A stretch of DNA of 64,000 nt from Pseudooceanicola marinus (GCF_020177265.1 NZ_JAIVMC010000001.1:434001-498000); one strand, 5' to 3'. Shown: positions 1 through 8,693, counted from the first letter of the stretch. Notes: generated from the sequence alone by a model not told the origin. Numbers and translations are program-made.

Positions 1-902
1 ACCAGATGCTGCTGCAGGACACCACGACGCATACGGTGCTGGCGACCTTCGTCGGCGCCTACCTCTATGCGCTGTCGGCAATCATCCTGCGCGATCTCGA
101 CATCTTCGCCGGGCCGGGGCTGGTGGTTCTCTTCGGGATGACCCTGCTGGTGGTCGGGCTGATCGTCGTGGCGATCATCCGCTGGATCTCCCACCTGGAA
201 ATGCTGGGCAGCCTGATCAACACCGCCCAGCGAATCGAGGACAGCACCCTGGCCGCATTGCAACTTCGCGCCGAGGCGCCCTGCCTGGGCGCCCATCCAC
301 TGGATCCCGACGCCGTGCCCGAGAGCACCGTCCCCCTGCGCGCGCCGGAAAGCGGCTACGTCCAGACGATCTACCAGGACCGGCTTCAGGCGGCGGCGGA
401 AGAGGCCGGGGGGCATATCTGGCTGATGCACCCCGTGGGCAGCCACATCCACCGCGGCGACGTGCTGGCCCGCTACGACGGCGATGCCGAGGCGCTGGAA
501 CAGGCGATCACGACCAACGTGGTCATCGGGTCGCTGCGCAACTTCGACCAGGATCCCGGTTTCGGCCTGACGTGCCTCAGCGAAATCGGTGTGCGGGCGC
601 TGTCCCCAGGGGTCAACGACCCGGGCACCGCGCTGGACATGCTGCACCGGATCGCGCGGGTCCTGCTGGCGGTCGACGGCCCCTTCACCGCCCCCGAGGA
701 GGCGCGCCATGACCGGCTGTGGCTGCCGCCCCTCGATACCGCCGGGATGACGCGCGAAACCCTGGCACCAATCCTGTCGGACGGCGCCGACCGACGAGAG
801 CTGACGCAGCCCATCAAGAAGGCGCTGATCGCCCTCGCACGTCATGAGGATCCGGGCATCGCCCGCGCCGCCCGCGACCTCCAGCCCGATCAAGACAGCT
901 GA
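1..902 (+). CDS. DUF2254 family membrane protein, C-terminal part
   Basis: The open frame already runs at the window edge, so the first visible ATG at 6 is probably internal and the 5' end lies outside. About 298 residues are seen, whereas DUF2254 proteins usually exceed 400. Two hydrophobic segments (about residues 12-32 and 38-58) precede a soluble part with the family hallmarks: a sequence resembling GYVQTIYQDRL, HPVGSHIHRGDVL, and the strongly conserved SPGVNDPGTALDML. DUF2254 proteins are predicted inner-membrane proteins of unknown function. A GC-rich repeat that could act as a terminator follows the stop codon. The family call is firm and the function is unknown. Confidence 0.8.
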   Translation, partial: QMLLQDTTTHTVLATFVGAYLYALSAIILRDLDIFAGPGLVVLFGMTLLVVGLIVVAIIRWISHLEMLGSLINTAQRIEDSTLAALQLRAEAPCLGAHPLDPDAVPESTVPLRAPESGYVQTIYQDRLQAAAEEAGGHIWLMHPVGSHIHRGDVLARYDGDAEALEQAITTNVVIGSLRNFDQDPGFGLTCLSEIGVRALSPGVNDPGTALDMLHRIARVLLAVDGPFTAPEEARHDRLWLPPLDTAGMTRETLAPILSDGADRRELTQPIKKALIALARHEDPGIARAARDLQPDQDS

Positions 903-950
903 CAGCCCACACCGGCCACAGGCCGGGGCGCCAAAGCCCCTGTCTTCACG

Positions 951-1050
951 TCGTCGAAAATACTCCGGGGGAGCCGCCCGCAGGGCGGCGGGGGCAGAGC
1001 CCCCTTTCCCGTCATTTCGCCGCCGTCCGGCGGCGGGGGCAACGCCCCCC
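951..1050. repeat. Tandem pair of GC-rich two-hairpin units (REP-like)
   Basis: Two copies of the same design lie head to tail. Each has a short gccgcc...ggcggc stem followed directly by a gggggc...gccccc stem: copy 1 at 973-1004 (stems 973-989 and 990-1004, then TTT) and copy 2 at 1019-1049. An A-rich lead-in (aaaatactcc) precedes copy 1. From memory, similar lead-in plus GC-hairpin elements are scattered between genes in many Rhodobacteraceae genomes. Here the pair lies between two convergent genes, so it can also serve as a bidirectional terminator. Confidence 0.6.
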
Positions 1051-1053
1051 GCT

Positions 1054-2391
1054 TCAGCCCGCGTTCAGCGGCCGGATCCGCAGGCGCGTCAAGCGGTTTT
1101 CCTTCCGCGCGGCCACCTCGAAGCGGAAGCCGTGGAAGGAAAAGACCTGGCCCACGGTCGGGATCGTCTGCGCCTCGTGGATCACCAGGCCGGCGATGGT
1201 GTTGGCCTCTTCGTCCGGCAGGGACCAGTCCATCGCGCGGTTCAGGTCGCGGATGGTCATGGCGCCGTCGACGACGAAGGTGCCGTCCTCGGTCTTGCGC
1301 ACGGTATGCTCGGCCGTGGCGGGGTCGAATTCGTCGGTGATCTCGCCGACGATCTCTTCCAGGATGTCTTCCAGCGTGATCAGCCCCTGCAGGGCGCCGT
1401 ATTCATCCACCACCAGGGCGAAATGGGTGCGCATGTGCAGGAACTGGCGCATCTGCTCGTCCAGCGAGGTGGTGTCGGGGATGAAGTAGGGCTTCATCAT
1501 CACGTCGGTGATCTTGAAATCCTTCAGCGCCTCGGCCGGGTTCTCGGAATTGGTCGCCAGGGTATAGGTGGCGCGGAACAGGTCCTTGGCGTGGATCGTG
1601 CCGACGATGTTTTCCGGATCGCCCTCGTAGACGGGCAGGCGGGTGTGGTTGGAATGCAGGCATTGCGACAGGATATCCTGCGCGCTGTCGGCGGCGTTGA
1701 TCATCTCGATCCGCGAGCGGTGCAGCATGATCTCTTCCACCGTGCGTTCGCCCAGATCCAGCGCGCCGAGGATCCGGTCGCGGTCCTCCTTCTCCACCAC
1801 GCCTTCGGAGTGGCCGAGGTTCAGCGCGCCCGCGATCTCCTCGCGCACCGCCAGGATCTGGCTGTCGGGGTCGGTTCTAACCCCGAAGATGCGCAGCACG
1901 CCTCGCACCAGCCAGCGGACCAGGGCGACGACCGGGGCGAAGATGGCGATGACGAAGGCAATGGGGCCCGAGACGCGACTGGCCGCGGTTTCCGCATTGG
2001 TGATCGCATAGGTCTTGGGCAGCACCTCGGCGAAGATCAGCACCAGCAGGGTCATCACAAGGGTGGCGATGGCCACGCCGCTGTCCCCGAAGACGGAGGT
2101 GAACAGGGCCGTGGTCAGCGAAGTCGCCAGGATGTTGACCAGGTTGTTGCCCAGCAGGACGGAGCCGATCAGCTTCTCATTGTCCTCGGTGATCTCCAGC
2201 GCCCGTTCCGCACCACGCGATCCCTTGTCGGCGAGCCCCCGCAGCTTGCCGCGGCTGGCGGCCGTCAGCGCGGTTTCCGAGCCGGAGAAGAAGGCGGAGA
2301 AGACCAGAAGCCCCAGGATCGCCGCGGCGGTGATCCAGAAGGCCGCATCCATCGCGGCCACGCCCATCAGTGCAGAGCTAGCGTCGTCCAT
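1054..2391 (-). CDS. CNNM/CorC-HlyC family transporter-like protein (DUF21-CBS-CorC_HlyC)
   Basis: This 445-residue protein has the full architecture of the family. An N-terminal DUF21 membrane domain starts at about residue 15 and carries the FFSGSETALTAAS signature, with further hydrophobic segments to about residue 170. A pair of CBS domains follows (about 210-330, including DEYGALQGLITLEDILEEIVGEI), then a C-terminal CorC_HlyC domain (about 350-440). Members are linked to magnesium or cobalt efflux and were historically called hemolysins. No haemolytic role is implied. It is transcribed away from its neighbour xerD by about 117 bp. The family assignment is firm and the ion is not known. 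Confidence 0.9.
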   Translation of the reverse strand: MDDASSALMGVAAMDAAFWITAAAILGLLVFSAFFSGSETALTAASRGKLRGLADKGSRGAERALEITEDNEKLIGSVLLGNNLVNILATSLTTALFTSVFGDSGVAIATLVMTLLVLIFAEVLPKTYAITNAETAASRVSGPIAFVIAIFAPVVALVRWLVRGVLRIFGVRTDPDSQILAVREEIAGALNLGHSEGVVEKEDRDRILGALDLGERTVEEIMLHRSRIEMINAADSAQDILSQCLHSNHTRLPVYEGDPENIVGTIHAKDLFRATYTLATNSENPAEALKDFKITDVMMKPYFIPDTTSLDEQMRQFLHMRTHFALVVDEYGALQGLITLEDILEEIVGEITDEFDPATAEHTVRKTEDGTFVVDGAMTIRDLNRAMDWSLPDEEANTIAGLVIHEAQTIPTVGQVFSFHGFRFEVAARKENRLTRLRIRPLNAG

Positions 2392-2508
2392 GTTTTCTCC
2401 TGTGCTGTGGGCTGGTTATGGGCACCGCGGGCGCCGGGTTCAAGGGCGCGGGCCGCCGAACGCGCGTCCCTTGCGGCGGATGCGGTGAAAAGGCGACGAC
2501 AGGGGCGA

Positions 2509-3468
2509 TCAGGTCGTGCCGTCCGGATCCTTCGCGCGGGATCCTGCGACCAGCGGGTGGTGATCTTCGACCAGTTCGCGCAGCCGCTCTTCCAGGACGT
2601 GGGTGTAGATCTCGGTGGTGGCCAGGTCGGCATGGCCCAGAAGGCTCTGGATCGCGCGCAGGTCGGCGCCGTTCTGCAACAGGTGGGTGGCGAATGCGTG
2701 GCGCAGGCGGTGTGGTGTCACCTTCTCGGGGGAGATACCGGCGGCCACCGCGATCTCCTTGATCAGCAGGTAGAACCGGTGCCGTGTCAGATGCCCCTCG
2801 GCCGAGCGGGAAGGGAAGAGGAACCGCGATTCCGGCACGCCCTTCAGCCGCGCGGCCTCCTGTTCCGCGTCGCGCGCCCGCAGCCAGTCGCCGAGCGCCG
2901 CGCGCGCGGGCGCCGAGAGCGGCACCAGCCGTTCCTTGCCGCCCTTGCCCCGGACCAGAAGCATCTCCGGCGTGCCGCGAGCCGCTGCGACGGGCAGGGA
3001 GACCAGTTCGGTCACCCGCATGCCGGTGGCATAGAGCAGTTCCATCAGACAGGTGTTGCGGAGCCGGTCTTCGGCGCGCCGTCCCTGCGTGGGCGCCGCG
3101 GCCAGAAGGGCGTCGACCTCCTCCAGCGACAGGGTCTTGGGCAGGCTTTTCGTCCGGCCCGGGCCCTTTATCTGGATCGCCGGGTTGTCGGCGCGCAGCC
3201 CCTCGTCATAGGCGAAGCGGTAAAGCTGGCGGATCGCCGACAGGCGCCGGGCGCGGGTCGCGCGGGAGAAGCCCTGAGCGTCACAATGCACCAGGTAGGC
3301 CTCCACATCGGCGCGGGACGCCATGGCCCAGTCCAGGCCGCGCCGCTGCAGCCAGTCCTGCACATCCTTCAGATCCCGCCCGTAGGCCAGCAGGGTGTTG
3401 TGCGCCGCCCCCGATTCCGCCGCCTGGGCGTCGAGAAAGGCCGAGATCCAGTGATCCGCAGACGCCAT
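2509..3468 (-). CDS. xerD: Site-specific tyrosine recombinase XerD
   Basis: The 319-residue protein has an N-terminal SAM-like DNA-binding domain (about 5-95) and a C-terminal catalytic domain. The catalytic residues are visible: Arg in ATGMRVTEL, Lys in RGKGGKER, the HRLRHAFATH box, His in LLGHADL and the nucleophile Tyr in TEIYTHV. XerD acts with XerC at dif to resolve chromosome dimers. Its length and isolation from any integron or phage genes favour the housekeeping enzyme over a phage integrase. The stop codon of the upstream exported-protein gene lies 3 bp before this start, so the two are probably co-transcribed. No dif site was recognised in the window. Confidence 0.92.
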   Translation of the reverse strand: MASADHWISAFLDAQAAESGAAHNTLLAYGRDLKDVQDWLQRRGLDWAMASRADVEAYLVHCDAQGFSRATRARRLSAIRQLYRFAYDEGLRADNPAIQIKGPGRTKSLPKTLSLEEVDALLAAAPTQGRRAEDRLRNTCLMELLYATGMRVTELVSLPVAAARGTPEMLLVRGKGGKERLVPLSAPARAALGDWLRARDAEQEAARLKGVPESRFLFPSRSAEGHLTRHRFYLLIKEIAVAAGISPEKVTPHRLRHAFATHLLQNGADLRAIQSLLGHADLATTEIYTHVLEERLRELVEDHHPLVAGSRAKDPDGTT

Positions 3469-3471
3469 CGC

Positions 3472-5235
3472 CTAGCCCCTGTCGTCCAGCAGCAGGATCT
3501 GCAGGGCGGCGGCGCGCGCCGTCTCCTCCAGTCCCAGGGCGCGGAAGGCGGCAATGGCCGGGGCGGTGTCGCCGACGTTGCCCTCCATGGCGAAGCTGTA
3601 GAGCTGCATCGCCTCCAGGATCGCCTCGCCCAGACGGCCGTCATCGATCAGCCGCGCCAGCCGCGGCGGCAGCTCGGTTTCGGCGGAAAATCCGCGCGCG
3701 ACGATGCGGGCGCGTTCCGACGGCGCCTCGACCTGGTCCGGGCGGCCCCGGGCCAGGGCCAGCAGGAAAGCCTCGGTCGGCGTGCGCGGGCTGAGCGCGT
3801 CCAGGTGATCCGTCGGGTTGGGCGCCAGCAGAAGCGTGCGCAGGGCGATCCGGCCCGGCGCGTCGCCTTCTGCCGCATAGGTCGCCAGGCGACCGGCGTA
3901 GAGGGCGGCGAAGGAGGTTTCCAGCCGTGCGACCTGCATCGCCTCCCAGGCGGGGGGCAAGGTTTCGCGCACCGACGCCCTGTCTGGCCGGGGCGCGCCG
4001 ATGGCCGCGTCGAAGGCCTGCAATGCCGCCACCCGGTCCCAGATTCCGCCCGAGGCCGAGGGGCGCCCTCCGGAATAGAGACCAAGAAGTCGGTTTTCCG
4101 GCAGGGCGCCGGTGCGGGCCAACCGCTCGGCGGCCTCCAGCGCGGCTTTCCAACCGGCCCGCCCACGCAGGTCGTAATAGGCATAGGCGCGCGGCAGATC
4201 GGAGGTGGGCAGCGGTTCCCCGATCGCCTCCGACAGGCGGAAGAGCAGGGGCGTCACCTCGGTCGGCGGCGGCAGGGGCACGGCGCCGTCGTCCAGATCG
4301 ACGTGCAGGAAACGGGTCAGCAGCCGTTCTTCCGATGCCTCAAGCGTGCCAAGCGCGCCGGCCGTCTCCAGCAGCAGCGCGGCGGTGTCCCAGTCGCTGT
4401 TGCGCGCCATGCAGAAGATCCGGGCGGACTGGCTTGGGGCGATGTCGGGATCGGTTGCGATGCGGCGGCAGGGCTGGCTTTCCAGCCCCGACAGCAGCGA
4501 CAGGTCGAACCAGCGCGAAAACAGCGCCGGGCTGCGGGTCTGGCCCGCCCGTTCGATCAGCGCCATCGCCGGGTCCAGCGCGCCAAGATCGGCCAGCTTG
4601 TCGATGCGCGCCAGCAGCAGCGGGTCGTCCTCAGTCTGCGGCCCGCTGGTATCTGGCGGATCGGCCTCGGCCAGCAGAAGGGTATAAAGCAGCGATTGCA
4701 TCGCCGGCAGCCGGTCCACCTCCAGCCGCTCGATCCGGCGGATCAGCGCGGCGGTTTCGGCGCCTTCCCAGAGGGACGTCGGCAGGCCGGTGACGGAGGC
4801 TGGCAAAAGGCCCACGGCGCCCGCGTCGGAGGCCGACAGGGTCAGCGTGCGCACCTCGGGCGCCAGGGCGCTTTCGGCGATGTCACCGCTGTCATCGAAA
4901 GGTGCGGCCCCGTCCGCGCCGGGACGGGCGATGCCGGCCTGGGGCAGCGCATCCAGCCAGTCGATCGCGGACATCGGCGCGGACGCCTCGCCACCCGTGC
5001 CCCGCACGGCCTGGGGGCGGCGGTCGGGCTGCGTTACCGGCAGGCTCTGCGTCATGTCCAGAGGGTCGGCCCTTCGCATCTGCTCCAGCCCGTAGGCCGG
5101 GGCGGGACCGCTGCCGAGGCGCGGATCAGCCGCCGTTCCCTGTGCCGCGACGGCAGCGGGCAGGGCGATCAGCCAAGGGGCCAGACAGAGCGCAAGCACC
5201 CCGCACCGGCGGAAGACCGCTGGGTCAGCCCGCAT
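3472..5235 (-). CDS. Unknown exported alpha-helical protein
   Basis: I chose the ATG at 5235, giving 587 residues, because it starts a clear signal peptide (MRADPAVF, then a hydrophobic stretch ending ALPAAVAAQG). The longer open frame to 5409 adds residues with no such character. The mature chain is rich in Ala, Leu, Arg and Asp, has no membrane segment and no motif I recognise. Its repeated helical texture could be TPR/SEL1-like solenoid, but that is a guess. The start overlaps the stop of the tiny membrane-protein gene by 11 bp, and xerD follows 3 bp later, so the three look like one transcript. Function unknown. Confidence 0.7.
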   Translation of the reverse strand: MRADPAVFRRCGVLALCLAPWLIALPAAVAAQGTAADPRLGSGPAPAYGLEQMRRADPLDMTQSLPVTQPDRRPQAVRGTGGEASAPMSAIDWLDALPQAGIARPGADGAAPFDDSGDIAESALAPEVRTLTLSASDAGAVGLLPASVTGLPTSLWEGAETAALIRRIERLEVDRLPAMQSLLYTLLLAEADPPDTSGPQTEDDPLLLARIDKLADLGALDPAMALIERAGQTRSPALFSRWFDLSLLSGLESQPCRRIATDPDIAPSQSARIFCMARNSDWDTAALLLETAGALGTLEASEERLLTRFLHVDLDDGAVPLPPPTEVTPLLFRLSEAIGEPLPTSDLPRAYAYYDLRGRAGWKAALEAAERLARTGALPENRLLGLYSGGRPSASGGIWDRVAALQAFDAAIGAPRPDRASVRETLPPAWEAMQVARLETSFAALYAGRLATYAAEGDAPGRIALRTLLLAPNPTDHLDALSPRTPTEAFLLALARGRPDQVEAPSERARIVARGFSAETELPPRLARLIDDGRLGEAILEAMQLYSFAMEGNVGDTAPAIAAFRALGLEETARAAALQILLLDDRG

Positions 5236-5374
5236 CCAGCACCAGGGGGGCGCGGATCTCTTCCACGGGCGGGGCGAAATCCGCCCCGAGCCAGGGTCCG
5301 AGATAGGCATAGGCCACCAGCGCGATTCCGCCCAGAAGGGCGAGATAAAGCAGCCATTTGAGGATGCGCAGCAT
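5225..5374 (-). CDS. Tiny single-span membrane protein, 49 residues
   Basis: The frame encodes MLRILKWLLYLALLGGIALV followed by AYAYLGPWLGADFAPPVEEI and a short tail ending LDAG. One hydrophobic helix (residues 4-24) has a basic N-terminus and is followed by a short polar, proline-containing tail. The stop overlaps the start of the exported-protein gene by 11 bp, which suggests translational coupling. It is divergent from aroK, with 145 bp between the starts. The clean membrane-protein composition, tight overlap and good start support a real gene that length cut-offs would miss. I recall similar short proteins next to aroK in relatives but cannot check this here. Function unknown. Confidence 0.7.
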   Translation of the reverse strand: MLRILKWLLYLALLGGIALVAYAYLGPWLGADFAPPVEEIRAPLVLDAG

Positions 5375-5519
5375 GAATTCGTTGTCCCGTTCGCCTGTCG
5401 TTTCGGCAACTTATAACTGGCCTTTTCCGCAAGATCACGTCATTCAGGCGCGAAAATATTCAAAAGGCAGTGCGGCGCCGAAGAGCGCTCCCTTGCCGTC
5501 AAGCACCCCGGTGGAGGTT

Positions 5520-6065
5520 ATGGGCTGGAAGCTGCGTAAAAGCGTCGTGATGGTGGGCATGATGGGCGCCGGAAAGACCGCCGTGGGCAAGGCTGTGGCG
5601 CAGATCCTGGGCGTTGGCTTCCGTGATTCAGACGCCGAGATCGAGGCCGCCGCCAACATGACCATCGCCGAGATCTTTGCCCGCGACGGCGAGGATTTCT
5701 TCCGCCAGAAGGAACGCCAGGTGATCGCCCGGCTGCTGGAGGAAGCGCCGGCGATCCTGTCCACCGGCGGCGGCGCCTACATGGCAGAAGGCAATCGCGC
5801 GCTGATCTCCTCCCGTGGGGTGGCGGTCTGGCTGGACGCGGACCTGGACCTGCTGTGGTCGCGGGTCCGCCACCGCGATACCCGCCCGCTGCTGAAAACG
5901 CCCGACCCGCGCGCCACCCTGCGCCAGCTCTACGAGACGCGGGTGCCGATCTATGCGCTGTCCGACCTGTCGGTGAAGGCGCAGGCCGACTATTCCGTGC
6001 ATGACATGGCGGAAAAGGTGGTGGAGGCGCTGACCGCGCGGCCCGACGTTCTGGAGGCGAAATGA
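5520..6065 (+). CDS. aroK: Shikimate kinase
   Basis: The ATG at 5520 follows a GGAGG at 5513-5517 and gives 181 residues, a normal size for the family. An upstream extension to 5358 would read through the divergent promoter region. The Walker A loop is GMMGAGKTAVGK. Substrate-binding features follow: DSDAEIE, then FFRQKERQVI and STGGGAY (shikimate contacts by Asp, Arg and Gly-Gly-Gly), and the lid region RHRDTRPLL. The enzyme phosphorylates shikimate at O3 with ATP in the cytoplasm, on the route to chorismate. It overlaps aroB by the ATGA arrangement, so the two are translated together. Confidence 0.95.
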   Translation: MGWKLRKSVVMVGMMGAGKTAVGKAVAQILGVGFRDSDAEIEAAANMTIAEIFARDGEDFFRQKERQVIARLLEEAPAILSTGGGAYMAEGNRALISSRGVAVWLDADLDLLWSRVRHRDTRPLLKTPDPRATLRQLYETRVPIYALSDLSVKAQADYSVHDMAEKVVEALTARPDVLEAK

Positions 6066-7192
6066 CCGAGATCCAATCCCCCCGCGAGACCCTGACGGTC
6101 GAGCTTGGCGCGCGCGCCTATGACATCCAGATCGGCCCCGGCCTGATCGCCGAGGCGGGCACCCATATCGCCCCTCTGCTGCGCCGTCCCCGTGTTGCCG
6201 TCATCAGCGACGAGACGGTCGCGGGGCTGCACCTGGAGGCGCTGCGCGAGGGGCTGGCGGCATCCGGCATCGAGATGGTCGCCCTCACGCTGCCAGCCGG
6301 CGAGGCGACGAAGTCCTGGCCGCATTTCACCCGCGCAGTCGAATGGCTGCTGGAACAGAAGGTGGAACGCTCCGACGTGGTCGTGGCCTTCGGCGGTGGT
6401 GTGATCGGGGACCTCGCGGGCTTTGCGGCTGCGGTGCTGCGCCGGGGCGTGCGCTTCGTGCAGATCCCGACCAGCCTGCTGGCGCAGGTCGACAGTTCGG
6501 TCGGCGGCAAGACCGGGATCAACAGCGCCCAGGGCAAGAACCTGGTAGGCGCCTTCCACCAGCCATCTTTGGTGCTGGCCGATACCGCCGTGCTGGGCAC
6601 GCTGACCCCGCGCGATTTCCTCGCGGGCTACGGCGAGGTGGTGAAATACGGCCTGCTGGGCGACCTGCTGTTCTTCGAATGGCTGGAGTCGATGGGGCCC
6701 AAGCTGGCCTCGGGCGACATGGCCGCGCGGGTCATGGCGGTGAAGCGCAGCTGCGAGATGAAGGCCGCCATCGTGGCCCGTGACGAGACGGAGCAGGGTG
6801 ATCGGGCGCTGCTGAACCTCGGCCATACCTTTGGCCACGCCCTGGAAAGCGCAACGGGCTATTCCGACCGGCTGCTGCATGGTGAAGGGGTGGCCATCGG
6901 CTGTGCCCTGGCCTTCGAGCTGTCGTCGAAATTGGGCCTGTGTTCCCAGGAGGCGCCCAGCCGGGTGCGCGCGCATTTGCGCGACATGGGGATGAAGGTG
7001 GATCTGCGCGACATCGAGGGCGATCTGCCGGACGCCGAAGGCCTGCTGGCGCTGATGGCGCAGGACAAGAAGGTCGTCGACGGCAAGCTGCGCTTCATCC
7101 TGGCGCGCGGGATCGGCGAGGCCTTCGTGACCTCCGATGTCCCGGGCGAGACGGTGAAGACGGTACTCGACGAGGCTCTGGCACTGCGCTGA
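6062..7192 (+). CDS. aroB: 3-dehydroquinate synthase
   Basis: The 376-residue enzyme turns DAHP into 3-dehydroquinate using NAD and a divalent metal. Seen in the sequence are the NAD-binding GGGVIGDLAGFAAA region, the QIPTSLLAQVDSSVGGKTGIN block typical of AroB, the metal ligands Glu in GYGEVVKYG and His in LNLGHTFGHALE, and a second His in LLHGEGVAIG. The start overlaps the aroK stop by 4 bp. A class II DAHP synthase gene, supplying the preceding step, lies some 33 kb away at 39.9 kb. Confidence 0.96.
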   Translation: MTEIQSPRETLTVELGARAYDIQIGPGLIAEAGTHIAPLLRRPRVAVISDETVAGLHLEALREGLAASGIEMVALTLPAGEATKSWPHFTRAVEWLLEQKVERSDVVVAFGGGVIGDLAGFAAAVLRRGVRFVQIPTSLLAQVDSSVGGKTGINSAQGKNLVGAFHQPSLVLADTAVLGTLTPRDFLAGYGEVVKYGLLGDLLFFEWLESMGPKLASGDMAARVMAVKRSCEMKAAIVARDETEQGDRALLNLGHTFGHALESATGYSDRLLHGEGVAIGCALAFELSSKLGLCSQEAPSRVRAHLRDMGMKVDLRDIEGDLPDAEGLLALMAQDKKVVDGKLRFILARGIGEAFVTSDVPGETVKTVLDEALALR

Positions 7193-7334
7193 CTGCACCT
7201 CAAGTTTCGCTTGAAGGGCGGCGAAAGTAGTCGTGTTTTCATATCGATACAGGGCAAACCTCAGCGGTCTCTGGAATGAGCGGCCCCGGCTGCGTGCCCA
7301 GTCTGCACACGATGCGACCTGAGGGGCGAGACCG

Positions 7335-7355
7335 CCGGGCCTTTGCGCGGCCCGG
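7335..7355 (+). terminator. Possible terminator downstream of aroB
   Basis: A 7-bp perfect stem (ccgggcc/ggcccgg) with a 7-base loop lies about 140 bp after the aroB stop. Only a weak T-rich tail (tcttgcatt) follows, so this is tentative. Confidence 0.35.
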
Positions 7356-7420
7356 TCTTGCATTCGGAGCATTTGCGGGCTGTTATCCCGTCATGGGATG
7401 ACCCGAGAGGCCGTGACGCG

Positions 7421-7924
7421 ATGATTACCCCCGCCTATTGCCAGACCATGGCGCGCTACAACACCTGGCAGAACGATCAGATGGCCGAGGCGATGGCGCA
7501 CTTGTCGCCGGAGGCGCTGAGCCAGGATCGGGGCGCCTTCTTCGGGTCGATCCTGGGCACGGCCAATCATCTGCTCTGGGCCGACGCCATGTGGCTGTCG
7601 CGGCTGACCGATCTGCCTAAGCCTGACGTCGGAGTGGCAGAAAGCCCGAAGATGGCACCGACGCTGGCCGCCTGGCAGGCGGAGCGGTTCCGCATGGACG
7701 GACGGTTGCGGCTCTGGGCGGAGGGTCTCGGTGCCCTCGATCTGACGGGGGATCTGACCTGGTTCTCGGGCAGCACCGGCCGAGAGGAGCGCCGCCCCAT
7801 GGCCGGGATCGTGATGCATATCTTCAACCACCAGACCCATCATCGCGGACAGATCCACGCCATGCTGACCGCCGCCGGAGAGGACCCTGGCGCGACGGAC
7901 CTCTTCCTGATGCCGCAGGCCTGA
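7421..7924 (+). CDS. DinB family protein, putative metal-dependent enzyme
   Basis: The ATG at 7421 gives 167 residues beginning MITPAYCQTMARYNTWQN, the usual DinB N-terminus; the open frame extends further upstream but without family similarity. DinB/YfiT proteins are four-helix bundles with a three-His metal site. The candidate ligands are His in GTANHLLWAD and the two in NHQTHHRGQIHAML. Some members are thiol-dependent transferases, while many are uncharacterised. The gene stands alone between aroB and the uspA promoter region. The family call is strong and the substrate is unknown. Confidence 0.85.
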   Translation: MITPAYCQTMARYNTWQNDQMAEAMAHLSPEALSQDRGAFFGSILGTANHLLWADAMWLSRLTDLPKPDVGVAESPKMAPTLAAWQAERFRMDGRLRLWAEGLGALDLTGDLTWFSGSTGREERRPMAGIVMHIFNHQTHHRGQIHAMLTAAGEDPGATDLFLMPQA

Positions 7925-8263
7925 GGGCCGCATGGAGTCTTTCACGGCCCCACAGACTTGGCCCATGACACATCGCGACCGCGATTTTCCTGCTTTTCTC
8001 TGTTAACCTCCCGTTAGGCTCTTTCCTTTTCGGGGGCCGGACTAATTTGCCTATGACAACCAGACGACTCTGAAAACCGACATGCGAATGTCGTTTTTGC
8101 ACCCAATCGCATCGGCTTTCGATCACGCACGTGTTAACGAGTCGTTACCTTTCAGGGAGGCGGGGCCCCAGGGGCCTGCCAGGAACCGCGGGACTGCATG
8201 AGGGCGCGCGAGGGTGTCACAGAAACACCTGCCATCCATGTCCCGCCGAACAAGGAGGCGACA
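7925..8263. promoter_or_regulatory. Intergenic region with leader of the uspA-BCCT operon
   Basis: This gap of 339 bp holds no convincing gene. Its composition becomes markedly AT-richer around 7980-8110, and a hairpin with a T-run lies at 8073-8098. The downstream part must hold the promoter of the uspA-transporter pair. A strong ribosome site (AAGGAGG, 8252-8258) precedes uspA. I could not assign a specific operator. Confidence 0.4.
8073..8098 (+). terminator. Rho-independent-type terminator
   Basis: The stem cgacat/atgtcg with loop gcga is flanked by AAAA on the left and TTTTT on the right, so it can work in either direction. It lies 150 bp after the dinB-like gene and 165 bp before uspA. 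Confidence 0.5.
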
Positions 8264-8680
8264 ATGTATTCCAAGATCATGGTCCCCGTGGATCTGACCC
8301 ACGCGGACCGTCTGACGAAATCGCTGGAGGTGGCCGCCAAGCTGGCCCAGACCTTCGGGGCGGAGATCGTCTATGTCGGCGTCACCTCGGCGCTGCCGGG
8401 CTCCATCGCCCATACCCCGGACGAGTACCGGGGCAAGCTGGAGGCCTTCGCGAAGGAGCAGGGCGAGGCCAATGGCCTGACCGCCTCGGGCCACATGATG
8501 GTGGGTCACGACGTTGCCGTCGAGATCGACCACGAGCTGATCAAGGCCGTTGACGAAACCGGGGCCGACCTGGTGGTCATGGCCAGCCATATTCCCAACA
8601 TCACCGATTACGTCTGGCCGTCGAACGGCGGACGTGTGGCCGGACACGCCAAGTGCTCGGTCATGATCGTGCGCAGCTGA
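8264..8680 (+). CDS. Universal stress protein (UspA family)
   Basis: The ATG at 8264, six bases after AAGGAGG, gives 138 residues. The fold markers are the N-terminal strand KIMVPVDLTHADR, the mid-chain LVVMASHIP and the C-terminal GHAKCSVMIVRS. The classical ATP-binding G-2x-G-9x-G-S/T is only partly kept (NGGRVAGHAKCS), so nucleotide binding is uncertain. The stop lies 13 bp before the BCCT transporter start. A UspA protein fused to or paired with an osmolyte transporter is a recurring arrangement in marine bacteria and suggests regulation of the transporter. Confidence 0.88.
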   Translation: MYSKIMVPVDLTHADRLTKSLEVAAKLAQTFGAEIVYVGVTSALPGSIAHTPDEYRGKLEAFAKEQGEANGLTASGHMMVGHDVAVEIDHELIKAVDETGADLVVMASHIPNITDYVWPSNGGRVAGHAKCSVMIVRS

Positions 8681-8693
8681 GGGGAGCAACGCG

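Noticed and set aside
844..5361. A plus-strand open frame of about 1500 codons across corC, xerD and the exported-protein gene
   Set aside because: It is the antisense shadow of three well-supported minus-strand genes in GC-rich DNA; its translation is Arg/Gly/Gln-rich with no motif.
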